Assembly: GCF_933775445.1 (NCBI RefSeq)
Contig: NC_065877.1
Coordinates: 9,362,001-9,426,000 of the forward strand
Length of the DNA stretch: 64,000 bases
Source of the DNA: Argentina anserina
Taxonomy: Eukaryota > Streptophyta > Magnoliopsida > Rosales > Rosaceae
Direction of reading: 5' to 3'
The notes below the pieces were generated by a model. It saw only the letters and a program-made list of their open reading frames with translations. It was not told where the DNA came from and ran no database searches. The translations under genes were made by a program, and so were the position numbers. The stretch's first letter is position 1, and every line of letters begins with the position of its first letter. Shown here piece by piece: positions 1 through 10,320 of this stretch.

Positions 1-1322
1 GCATTCGATATCACAACAGGAGGGCTATTAACATATTTCAGACACATTTCTAAATTAACAAGTTCTCGATTTCCGAACTGGGTGGAAATCAGAATTAACG
101 TTTAATCGTAACATGACGTTACGTTATTTGTCGCCATATTTTAAAGTTAGGTTTTGCTTAAAATAACTCAAGGTTAAAAGTAAAACATTAGAAGTAATTT
201 ATAAAACCATAAAAAGGTTATTTAGGTAAAACAATTTACAGTAAAAAAGTAAACAGTAAAAAGGTGAGGGAGAGAGCTGAAGGAAAAATGAGATGGACTG
301 AGGGAGTGGGCTATACATAAAGCCTAGGATATGGACGGCTCAAATTTGAGGAGAGTAAAAATCAAGAGATCTAATGGTTAGCAATATAAGTTAGTAAAAA
401 AGATTTTCTGAAATAAAACCAAATTGTAAAAACTCTGAAAATAATTTTTAAAACAAGTTAAAACTTTGTAAAATAGTATAAAATAAATTGGGCAACGGAA
501 AAATATTACGAAAATATTTCCGCGCTCATGGTGACGTATAGTCTAATATCAAAGTGTTAAACTACTAACTCGACATTTCAAAAAAATGTCGAGACGTTGC
601 GTCCTAAATGTCGGAAAATAACAGGGTATTACACTCGAGGTACAGAATGAGAGGGTATAACTGTATAGGTGATGAAAAAAATAAGAGCAGACGCACTTGA
701 ACTCTTGTTTCATGCTTGCTTTGACACGACCCACTCCAAATATTACCTTAATACTTAGAGTAAGTCGTATAGACCACTATTTAAGGAGGTGTACCAAAAA
801 TTTCAGCAGTCTCTTTTGAAAGTGGTCAACCCTACATGCATAAAAGGATACTTCTATAAACTCAGGACCAACCTCAACATATGGAGCCTCCGGGCTCCCA
901 ATTCATCTATCAAACTCCACTATTAACAATGTTAAAAGAGACCTATTATTCTATCGATCTATGTTATCCCACAGAGTATCAGAGCAATAAATACAAAGAA
1001 CAACCTTTTAGCGGAAGTGGCCTGATTGACTATGACTCAGCTTCAGGTACATTTAACTTCCTCTGGCTTTTCCTACAAATTGGGAGATAGAAACCGAAAA
1101 GAATAGGGGAAAGTATTTAAAACGAAAACTAAGTGAGTGGACGAAGATCAAATATTAAACAAAATAAATAATTATACTTCCCCATTTTTATATTAAGGAA
1201 ATCCAATGCATGGACATGTTATTAAAATTCTTTAATTAATAATTATTCTCACAAAATCGGATTAGTCTCCGCTCGTCAGAATAATATTAACAAATATAAT
1301 GATGGAAAATAGACTAGCACCA
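1..1322. other. AT-rich intergenic, no gene seen
   Basis: No reading frame here resembles a known protein. The short ORFs (for example 549-734 and 881-1090) lack homology signals, coding-like composition and splice context. The sequence is AT-rich and lies upstream of the CYP79 gene. Confidence 0.6.
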
Positions 1323-1455
1323 CTAGTCAAATAAATTGATTAAGAGTAATTAAGGCAAAATAGACTAACGCCTACATGCGCAAAATGTGCTAGTCAAATA
1401 ATTGATTAAGAGTAATTAAGACAAAATAGACTAACGCCTACATGTGCAAAATGTT
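1323..1455 (+). repeat. 67/66-bp tandem duplication in CYP79 promoter
   Basis: Two direct copies (1323-1389 and 1390-1455) both begin CTAGTCAAAT and run through a shared segment containing GATTAAGAGTAATTAAG and GACTAACGCCTACATG. They differ by a few substitutions and one base of length. The block lies about 100-230 bp upstream of the TATA box and is followed by three short TGTTCAAAA-type units (1450-1475). It could change the number of regulatory sites, but no specific factor site is identified. Confidence 0.85.
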
Positions 1456-1552
1456 CAAAATGTTCAAAATGTTGGCAAGAAGTCTGGAATCCCGGACCAC
1501 CAAACGTATCGTGGCATCATTGTTGGCCACACAACTTACCAAGGTAACATCA

Positions 1553-1560
1553 CTATATAA
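1553..1560 (+). promoter_or_regulatory. TATA box of the CYP79 gene
   Basis: The motif CTATATAA lies about 120 bp upstream of the ATG at 1679, a usual plant TATA-to-ATG distance allowing a short 5' UTR. It is the only good TATA motif in the near upstream region. Confidence 0.6.
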
Positions 1561-1678
1561 TGTGTGGCGTCTCTCGTTTAAATTACACATTCATCTAATA
1601 CAAGATATTGATCACCTTCGTCTTCCTCTCCTTATTCAGTTATTCTTACTCTGTTCATCATAGCACTGATAAGCCATC

Positions 1679-4600
1679 ATGATTCCTACGATTGCGCCAT
1701 TGCTAATCCTTGCCTTATCCATCGTCTTTAGCTTTCTTATCCGTAAAAGATTGCGAGTAGTACACCCACCAGTTCCCCCTCTCCCTCCTGGACCAAATCC
1801 ATGGCCAATCATTGGATGTGTACCAGAGATGTGGAGGAACAAACCAGCATATAGATGGATACATGATATTCTAAAACAGGTCAACACTGACATTGCATGT
1901 GTGCGATTAGGAAGTGTTCATGTGATCGCAGTTAAATCACCTGAAATTGCCAGAGAATTTTTAAAAAAACACGATGCAAATTTCGCATCAAGACCAATTA
2001 CTATGGCTACTCACCTCATAAGTAGTGGGTACTTGACAACAGGTGCAGTGGATAAAGAGTGAAGTTCAATAAAAATTATATATTCTCTATCTTGCATGCA
2101 TGTACATTGATATCAATCTTTACTACTTCATACTTCTTGGTGGACAGGTGTTGTACCTATGGGACATCAATGGAAGAAAATGAGAAGAATTTTGATTGCC
2201 GACGTGTTTAATCAATCAAGACTAAGGTGGCTACTAGATAAGAGAAACATTGAAGCAGATAATCTTATGAAATTCCTCTACTGTCAGTGCTCGAAAACCG
2301 ACAATGGATGGGTGGTGAATGTGAGAACTGCAGCTCAACATTACTCGGCAAATGTGATGAGAAGGATGTTCTTCAACACGAGGTACTTTGGCAAAGGTAG
2401 ACAGGATGGAGGACCTGGACTGGAAGAAGAAAGACACGTCTCTGCGCTTTTCACAATAGTCTTGCATGTTTATGCATTTTGTGTATCGGATTACCTTCCA
2501 TGGTTGAGACCTTTCGACATAGATGGACATGAGAAAAAGGTGAGGGATGCTTTGAGAACTATCAAGCAATATCAAGATCCTATTATAGACGAGAGAGTAG
2601 CAAAGTGGAGGTCCTCTTATCAAGAAAAGAGGATCGAGGAGCCTGTAGAGGAGGACCTGCTTGATGTTTTTATCTTACTTAAAGATGAAAATGGAAATCC
2701 TCTACTATCAGCTGAAGAAATTAAAGCACAAATCACAGTAACATGGTTTTCATATTATATATATGTATATACACGTGTGTGTATATATATACATATTCTC
2801 TCATCTAATTTATTCATTGGGGCAAATTTTCTTAATTTTTTAGATTATATATTTCGATTATATCCTAAAAGCTATATATATATATATAATGATATGATCA
2901 ACTCCACAAAGTTTCACCTCATTTTTGCAATTATTAAGCGGTATTGAAACTATATTAGATCTATGAATGAACTGAGTTTGTCCAATTAAATCTAAATTTG
3001 TATACATCCACAACTTTTAAGATCATGCTCTGTCTTAAACGTGATGATTCCACTTATAAGTCGTAGAATTATATATTATAAAAAAATATAATATTAAAAC
3101 AAGTGTTGTCATATGCTGTACCCAGTCAATCATATTACGCCACGGTATAATTAACATGCACGCGGTGAAAATGACAAAAGTTTATTTACACATAAGAACC
3201 AATCAGAAACAATCACAGTAAAAACTGAACCAATAACATTAAATGAGTATGTCACGTGGGATATGTGACGGATATATATAATAATTATCTAAAATTGATA
3301 CTTAATTTCAACGTTATTTTTCATCAACTTACAGCTAAACATCTATAAATTTATGACCTTAGGATCGATAAGAATTATTAATTGGATAAAAAAATATTTA
3401 TGACATAGTTTGATTACAATGTTTTTGCTGAGAAAGTAGTTTGACTAGCTATTATGTCTATTTTCAGATGGATTACTAATTTGGCCCTTTCTAATTCTCT
3501 TGTACTTATTTAATTTTCAAATTTTTAAAAGATGCCTAAAAGTAACTTCAAATTGGAAAATTTGGAATTAATTTCCTTGATTTGTATATTTTATTTTTTT
3601 AATAGTTGATCAATTATTTAGTGATATTTTTTAAGATTTAAATAATTAATAATTACTTTTTATATTCGTTGAAACAAAAAAAAAGTATGAAGAAATATTA
3701 TTTTTAGCGAGATTCCTAGCAATTTATATTTGTCTTGAGTCAAGAGTGGAGATCATTATTATTTAATTGAGGTCGTTAATCTATAAATATTCATTGATTG
3801 AGATTAAATCATATATAATTAAAAGAAATTAGGTTAGATTACCACTTAAAATGGTCTAATTACGGATTACCCACATTCGCGTTAGAGTCAAATAAGTCCT
3901 AAATTAACATAGTAATTGCATCAATTTCATATGATAACACTGAAGAAATACACAACTAAGGATCCACGGAATCACATCTACCCACATTCGTGACCAAACT
4001 TAGGACCTAATAACCTAGTTACTTCCAAGATGATGATGCTCTTACCGCTTGGGTCATCTCATTTCGCCGAAAAAATTCTTAAACTGAGTCTATAATATTC
4101 TAAGATATAATGGAATATGTTCAATAGCATTAAGATATCTATAATAACTCAAACACTAACCTGTTTTGGAGAACCTTATTTATCATTAGCAAGCTAAGAA
4201 CTTGTTTTACATTGGAGTGAAACAGGTTCGTGGTCGAGTAAAGGGCATTCATTAATTAGTAATGGTGAACTTTATATACCATTATCCAATTCGTGTTTGT
4301 TAAAATGGTAATAACTGTTGTAAAATAAAAGTTTGTACATAAAATGGTAGTAATTCATGTGGACATATATAACTGTGTATCAATGATTTATGATGATTAG
4401 GAACTACAACTTGCTACAGTGGACAATCCTTTCAGTATAGCAGAGTGGGGTCTATCAGAAATGCTGAACCAACCTGGGATGCTTATAAAAGCACAAGAGG
4501 AACTAAATCGGATTGTGGGAATCGACACACTTGTGCAAGAATCTCACATCCCTCATCTCACTTACATAAGGGCTTGTGCAAGAGAATCACTCAGACTGCA

Positions 4601-5030
4601 TCCAGTTGCACCATTCAATCTCCCCCATGTTTCCATTGCTGATGATATAGTAGCAGGCTATTTCATCCCAAAGGGAAGTAGTGTTGTCCTAAGTCGTTTA
4701 GGTCTTGGACGCAACCCCAAAGTCTGGGAAAACCCGTTAAAGTTTGATCCCGAGCGTCATCTTAATGGAGATGCAAGTCAACAGGTGGAGTTGGAAGAAC
4801 ATGAGCTAAGGTTCATTTCATTTACTACTGGAAGGAGAGGTTGCATGGGTGGTATGCTTGGGACTACCATCACTGTGATGCTTTTTGCTAGGCTTCTTCA
4901 AGGGTTTACATGGAGCATGCCACCGGAAGTGGATAAGATTGACCTTACTGAAGCTCAAACCCTTTTCAAGCTCAATCCTTTGCATGCACATGTTAAACCT
5001 CGCTTACCTGCTGCTATGTACCCGATTTAA
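1679..5030 (+). CDS. CYP79: CYP79 cytochrome P450 (amino-acid N-monooxygenase)
   Basis: Three exons, 1679-2042, 2148-2737 and 4401-5030, join in frame to 527 residues, close to the usual CYP79 length. An N-terminal membrane anchor (residues 3-22) is followed by the proline-rich hinge [14 protein letters not shown]. Other landmarks are WKKMRR (C helix), the CYP79-type I-helix TVDNP in place of the usual A/GGxD/ET, the K-helix ESLR (ExxR), FDPERH (the PERF variant typical of CYP79) and the haem loop [11 protein letters not shown] with the cysteine ligand. CYP79 enzymes are ER-bound and convert an amino acid to its aldoxime, the first step to cyanogenic glucosides, glucosinolates or volatile aldoximes. 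The substrate cannot be read from sequence. The 105-nt first intron (phase 1) is unusual. The second, phase-0 intron (1663 nt) is at the site expected for the family. No stop or frameshift was seen, so the gene is probably functional. Joins are inferred from GT-AG borders and protein continuity. Confidence 0.93.
2738..4400 (+). other. CYP79 intron 2 (1663 nt), no gene inside
   Basis: The donor GTAACA follows codon 318 and the acceptor GATGATTAG precedes GAACTACAACTTGCTACA. The intron is AT-rich, with TA/TG-rich stretches near 2755-2790 and 2870-2890. I saw no coding segment or transposon terminus. Confidence 0.8.
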
Positions 5031-5330
5031 GCTGTTCCTAGCATAACAAATAAAACCCTTGGCTAGTTCGTAATTGAAGTCCTAATAGTTGTGCTAAATA
5101 AAACTCTCACTAGAGAGAAAGGTTCTCGCTTGTCTTGGGATTATATTCTTCCTCTTCTGCACAAGTTCGTAGTTCTCTTGATGGCGCGTAATGGTTGTCT
5201 CTCTTGAAGCTTGTGACCTGCGACGACTGTGTTGTTTGGGACCTCGGTGTGCTTGAAACATGATTGCGCCGCCGCGCGGCTACAGCTATATGATCGGGGC
5301 GTAGACCCAACAGCTAGATATCCTTGTTTA
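5031..5330 (+). other. CYP79 3' flank shared with two fragment loci
   Basis: This segment follows the CYP79 stop codon. The stretch GTGCTAAATAAAACTCTCAC (about 5092 onward) recurs at about 31,120 and similarity continues for roughly 170 bp. Part of the same 3' region recurs inverted near 37,800-37,900. It therefore marks the 3' edge of the duplicated CYP79 block. It probably holds the 3' UTR, but no clear polyadenylation site was assigned. Confidence 0.6.
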
Positions 5331-5499
5331 TTTTCATTAATTCTCTGTTTTAGTGAACTCTGCTCTTTAATGTGCTTCCAGCGAATATATTTACTAAAGT
5401 TAATTTCGGCATCCAGGGTTAGTACTGTTCACAATAGCTCTCGATTTAATTACAAAAATACTACTGGGTCAAGTTGGGCTATTGGGTTATCGGGTTGGC

Positions 5500-8400
5500 T
5501 TTTTTCGTTACTTTTCTTAGATCGACAGAGAGGGAGAGAGGGAGAGAGAAAAGGGAGGTGTGTGAAGAAAGAAAGGGGATGTGTCATCTGCTTACAATTC
5601 GGTAGAAAGGAGGAGGATTTTATTCGGTGATTGATTTGTGTTATGGTTCTGAATACGCGAGGCTTCCCGATCAAACTCTAGAAGTTATTCATCGCAAAAC
5701 TTCTAAAGCTGATGTCACCCGAAAATTTGATTGAGGAAGTGTTTTCAGTTCGAGCTCGGGGATTGGGTCCAATTTGGATTTGGGTTTGATTTTACGTTCT
5801 TTATAGCCTGCTCTTTATTGACTAGGTTAGAGTTTTCTGATAGATCGGAGGAGATTTGGTTGGACTGTTGCAGGTTTGTAGTTTTTTTTCCTTTCATCCC
5901 ATTTGATTTTCCTGGTCATTCTTTTTTCATAGTGTTTTCGTTGTAGATTTTTCTTTGCCGGTGATTGAATTTATGTTTGGCTTCTATTGATGTTGTTGTT
6001 TGATTTTTTGGGGTCGAATTTTTTTTTTTGGATTTGTGTTTTGCTTAATCCTAGCTTCTATGGATTAAGCTAGGTTATGTGTGATTTTGTGTTTGAATTC
6101 GTGTTAATTATATTGAGCTGTGATAAATTACTGTTGATTTTTCGAGTTTCGACATTCAAGTGAGAATTATAATTATGAGTTTAGAGACCTCAGCTTAATC
6201 ATCCAAGTGATATTTTCAGCGAGTGGAGTCTGCTTGGTGTCTTTACTAGGTTTTAGGGTTGAAACATCACTTTTACAATGCTAATTATAGGGAGGAAATG
6301 AATCATGGGAGTGGGTATATGGTTATGCATATTACTTGACATAATTACGATAGCTCAATTGGTGTGACATTATACTATTTCAAACACAGTATTATAATTT
6401 CCTTTGCTGACATAATTATAATGGCTTAATGCAGTTACAAATAAGCCAGCCAAAGTAATAGGAATATTATCACACTATTTCCTTAATAACATATCAGGAC
6501 CCAGTGTTTGGCTTAATCTTAATGCAGTTGGTTCCTTCTATATGAACTCTTATCATAGTTCTCACAGTTGCTTTTATATGTCTAGATTGGGAGGACCTCA
6601 TTCCTCTTTTGTTATAGAATTATGATAATGTGGTAGGGATTTTAATTCTGTATTTTGTTTTGCAGGCTTTGAAGGTAGTTTTTTGGTGCTAGATTTGAGA
6701 TAGGGTGGGTTTCTCAAATGTCAGGTTATAGTAGAAGTTGTTTGATGTTGATTTAATTGTGATTTTTATGTTTTGGTCATTTGGTTCATCTATTAACTTG
6801 GTGTATGGTTTGATTTTGGATTTATATTAGTTTGATCTTGATATGAGTGTGTTGGAGAGTTCGATAACTGCAATGGAGTCATTGGTTCAATTTTGTTTGT
6901 GTCTAGGTTGATAAAGAGTCGGATAATGTTTTTGGGGTTCTGTTTTGTTTCTTCAATTGTATATTTTTTTGTTTATTGACTGTCTATTTTTTTGTTTTAG
7001 TATAGGCAATATGGCATCGCGTAAGAGAACGTCAGCAAGGATGCATTTTTTTGAAACAATTTTTTTTGTTGATCCGGATCGAGTTGGTTTGGATGGGCAG
7101 GGTGGGCCTTCTGAAAATGATAGTGGTATTGCAATAGGTTGGTTTTGTTACATGTTTGTCTTTTTTAATTGTTTCTGTTGTGATATGTATGTCGTGTTAT
7201 TGTTTATAATGTTTTGGTTTTTTAAACAGAGTTTGTTGTTTATCCAGATGGAGTTAATTCTGTGGGACATGGCGAACCTTCTGTTGGTGATGTTAGTCTT
7301 ACAAGAGGTGGTTTTTGCAATTTTTTTCATTTTTTTAATTTGCTTTTGTTATGATTGTAATATATTTTGGTGTGATCAAACTAGCAGTTTTTTTGAGTGT
7401 TTTTTATTTTTGTGTCTGTGATAAATAAAAATTCAACTGTTTTGTAAGTCAATGGGTATTGGTTGGATTTGTAACTTCATTCTTATTTTATCTTTAGTTT
7501 TTTTTTTTGTTATGTTGCCATGTGGTACATTGTGATGTGCTTAAGTGTGGTGTTTCTAATTCAAGTGAAAGTATTATTAGTTTCAAATAGCGTGACGCAT
7601 GTAAAATGATTAGAAGTCATGTACAATATCTTTGTGCATGACGTTTTTGAGCTGATTCTTGACCAAATATGCAGCATGTTCGCTGCAGTGTATTCTTTCA
7701 CATCCACAGTTATTCTGTTTTATGTAAACATAATCTTTTGGTCAGTTAAATTGTGTACACGTAAGCGAGTGTTGATCTTATTAATATAATACCCACTTTC
7801 GCGTCAGACATGTCGTTTGAATGATAATTAAATGCTATTTTCTTTGGGTTAGTAGTTAGCTTAGATAGTAGATTTAGATATGGCGTTGCTTTGGTTTGGA
7901 TGGGGTACATGATTGTAGTTAGTGGAATTTGTAAATGTGTTTGGAAGTGACTGGTTTGCTTATTTGATTAGTAACTTCATACTGCAACATCTTATAAGGT
8001 GTTGAATGACAAGTGCTGATACATTCACTTAATTAGAGTAGTGGTTCATGATATGTTTTGAGGTTGTTGGTTATTTTGATATGTACTTATTCCAGCTTTC
8101 TGTGTTTCCATTAGATAATGGTGTAGGAAGAAAATACCAGGATGATGTTTTTACTGCTGATGTTGATGTGGCGGTGGCAGTGGCGGGTGCATGTGTTAAA
8201 CGGTGTAGGCCAAGTTTCAGTGGTGTCGTACCTAATGTTGGTTGTCAAACTACTGGTGGGGGGCAAGTTGCAATGGATGTTGATTCTAATTTTGATTGTG
8301 ACATGGATTATGAGTTAGATGATAGAATAGAGGATGAATCTTTGGGTATGTGTTGTTATTCTGTTTGTTAATCGTATTATATGTCGTTGTTTGTATTGTT

Positions 8401-10020
8401 CTGATTTGTATGTGTTCTTTTTGTTTTAAAATTTTTATTTTTTATTTTTGTTTTAGGTGACAGGGAAGTTAGGAATGTGCATGCGTGTGGACATGCATTA
8501 TATCAACGAGGCAGAAGGAGTATGATGTTTTTTTTATCTTGGTCCTCTTTTTAATTCTGTTGTTTCTATATAATTGGATAAGTATTCAGTGTTTGTTGTG
8601 TTTTGTTTTTCTAATAGCATACCCAATTACTTATCATGATGATGGTGATGATGTCCACCAATGTTTGCATTGTGGAGCTAACTTCTGGGGTGGTGAGGCT
8701 CTTAAACGGAGATCTAAACGAGAGCCTTTGGTCTATACTGGGTGTTGCAAGAAAGGACGAGTTAATCTTCCACCACTGAGATCAACTCCTGAAATGGTTG
8801 ACAGACTTTTGGATCCAGCAAATTGTCGATCTAGCTTGATATTTAGGGAGAATATACGAGTTTGTAATTCAATGTTTGTTTATACATCTATGGGAGCCAA
8901 AATTGATTATAGTGTGAACAGTGGAAGTGGACCTTATGTATTTAAGATTTGTGGTCAATTGCATCAGCTCAATGTTACCTGCTGAGGGTGAGACACCAAA
9001 ATTTGCTCAACTGTATATTTATGATACTCAAAATGAAGTGCAAAATCGTTTGAATATTGTTGATCAATGTAGTGCTTATAAAATTAAACCTGAGGTTGTG
9101 AGTGCATTGATTTAGATGTTTGATAAATTAAGTGATTTGATTAGAACATATCGGGTTATTAGAGATCGCTTTGAATCTAATTTGATACCTTCATTAAGTA
9201 TGCGTATTATTGCTCCTGAGACTTCTTCTGCCCGTGATCGTCAATATGAATGTCCAATTAGTGATGAAATTGGGGGATTAGTCGCTAGTGATATTGGTGA
9301 ATTTCATTCTAATAGAGATATTATTGTTCAATCAAATGATGGACGTTTGCGGCGAATCTCAAAAACACATCCTAAATTAATGTCATTGCAATACTCCATA
9401 CTATTTCCGTACGGAGAAGATGGATTTCATAATGATCTAACTTTAGAACCTGTACTTGGAAAAGAGGATGATGGAAAAGATCACATGTTTATGTGAAGCT
9501 ATGTTGCATTCTATCTCCATGATCGAAATTATCGTATGAGCACTTTGCTTAAGGGAGGAAGGTTGTTCCAATAATATTTAGTTGATGCGTATACTACTGT
9601 TGATGAATATCGTTTAGATTATATTCGGTCACACCGGGATACAATTAGAATTGATAAGAGTAATAATATTTGTTCGGCTCCTTCATCAGGTGTTGAAAAT
9701 AGTTGTGACATTGGACAGAGAATAGTTTTACCAAGCTCACATACTGGTTCCCCTAGAGATATGATTAACAATTATCATGATGCCATGGCTATCTGTCGAC
9801 ACTATGGAAATCTGGATTTGTTTATTACATTCACATGTAATCCAAAATGGATTGAGATAACCCGGTATTTTGAAAAACATCCTGGTTACAAACAAGAAGA
9901 TCGTCATGATATTGGACGATATGATTTCTTATATCAAATCAGGAAAGCTATTTCGTAACATGTGTAATGGAAGAAGGATAATCGATGTTTTTATTCCTAA
10001 AATGAAATTAGAAAAAGGGA
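5500..10020 (+). mobile_element. Decayed, 3'-truncated Helitron
   Basis: Limits are approximate. A purine-rich leader with GAGAGG-type repeats (5525-5560) and AT-rich intron-like sequence precede a spliced but broken Helitron replicase (7011-9957). After about 9960 the similarity stops, so the rest of Rep, the helicase and the 3' hairpin/CTRR end are missing. No 5' TC terminus could be fixed. Confidence 0.6.
7011..9957 (+). pseudogene. Helitron Rep/helicase N-terminal part, broken
   Basis: The first ATG (7011) follows an acceptor and starts MASRKRTSARM, like plant Helitron proteins. Exons can be read at 7011-7137, 7230-7307, 8115-8345, about 8457-8518 and about 8620 onward, each with GT-AG borders. 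The protein has the Cys-rich CLHCGANFWGG, then KICGQLHQL, LYIYDTQNEVQNR, SLQYSILFPYGEDGFH and DLFITFTCNPKW. The last is the conserved block just before the HUH nuclease motif of the Helitron-like N domain. Damage includes a frameshift near 8965 and stops at 9113-9115, 9494-9496 and about 9571. The HUH motif, catalytic tyrosines and helicase are absent, so it cannot support rolling-circle transposition. Confidence 0.85.
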
Positions 10021-10100
10021 TAGTCGATTTCTTTTTTTATGTCAATTATAATGGAAACTCAATAATTGTGTCATTCGTAGTCACGTACATACTATAACAA

Positions 10101-10320
10101 ACATGGTCGACTCAATCTCTTTCATGGCAACGTCTTCTTCTTAACCTTCTTTCTTTGAAATGAACTAATAGTTTCTTCACATTTTTGAATGATCTCATAT
10201 ATTCCCAGAAACATGGTCGACTCAATCTCTTTCATGGCAGCGTCTTCTTCCTAACCTTCTTTCTTTGAAATGAACTAATAGTTTCTTCACATTTTTAAAT
10301 GATATCATATATTCCAAGAC
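10101..10320 (+). repeat. 110-bp tandem duplication
   Basis: Two nearly identical copies start ACATGGTCGACTCAATCTCT at 10,101 and 10,211. A more diverged relative lies near 10,380-10,500. The core CCTTCTTTCTTCAAAATGAA recurs near 10,845 and 11,390. The spacing suggests an old non-coding repeat that spread locally. Its origin is unknown. Confidence 0.85.

Noticed and set aside
1442..1663. ORF MCKMFKMFKM... upstream of CYP79
   Set aside because: It arises from the TGTTCAAAA repeats and runs across the TATA box and 5' UTR of the CYP79 gene.
5229..5946. Plus-strand ORFs after the CYP79 gene
   Set aside because: Phe- and Leu-rich translation of T-rich leader or intron sequence without homology.
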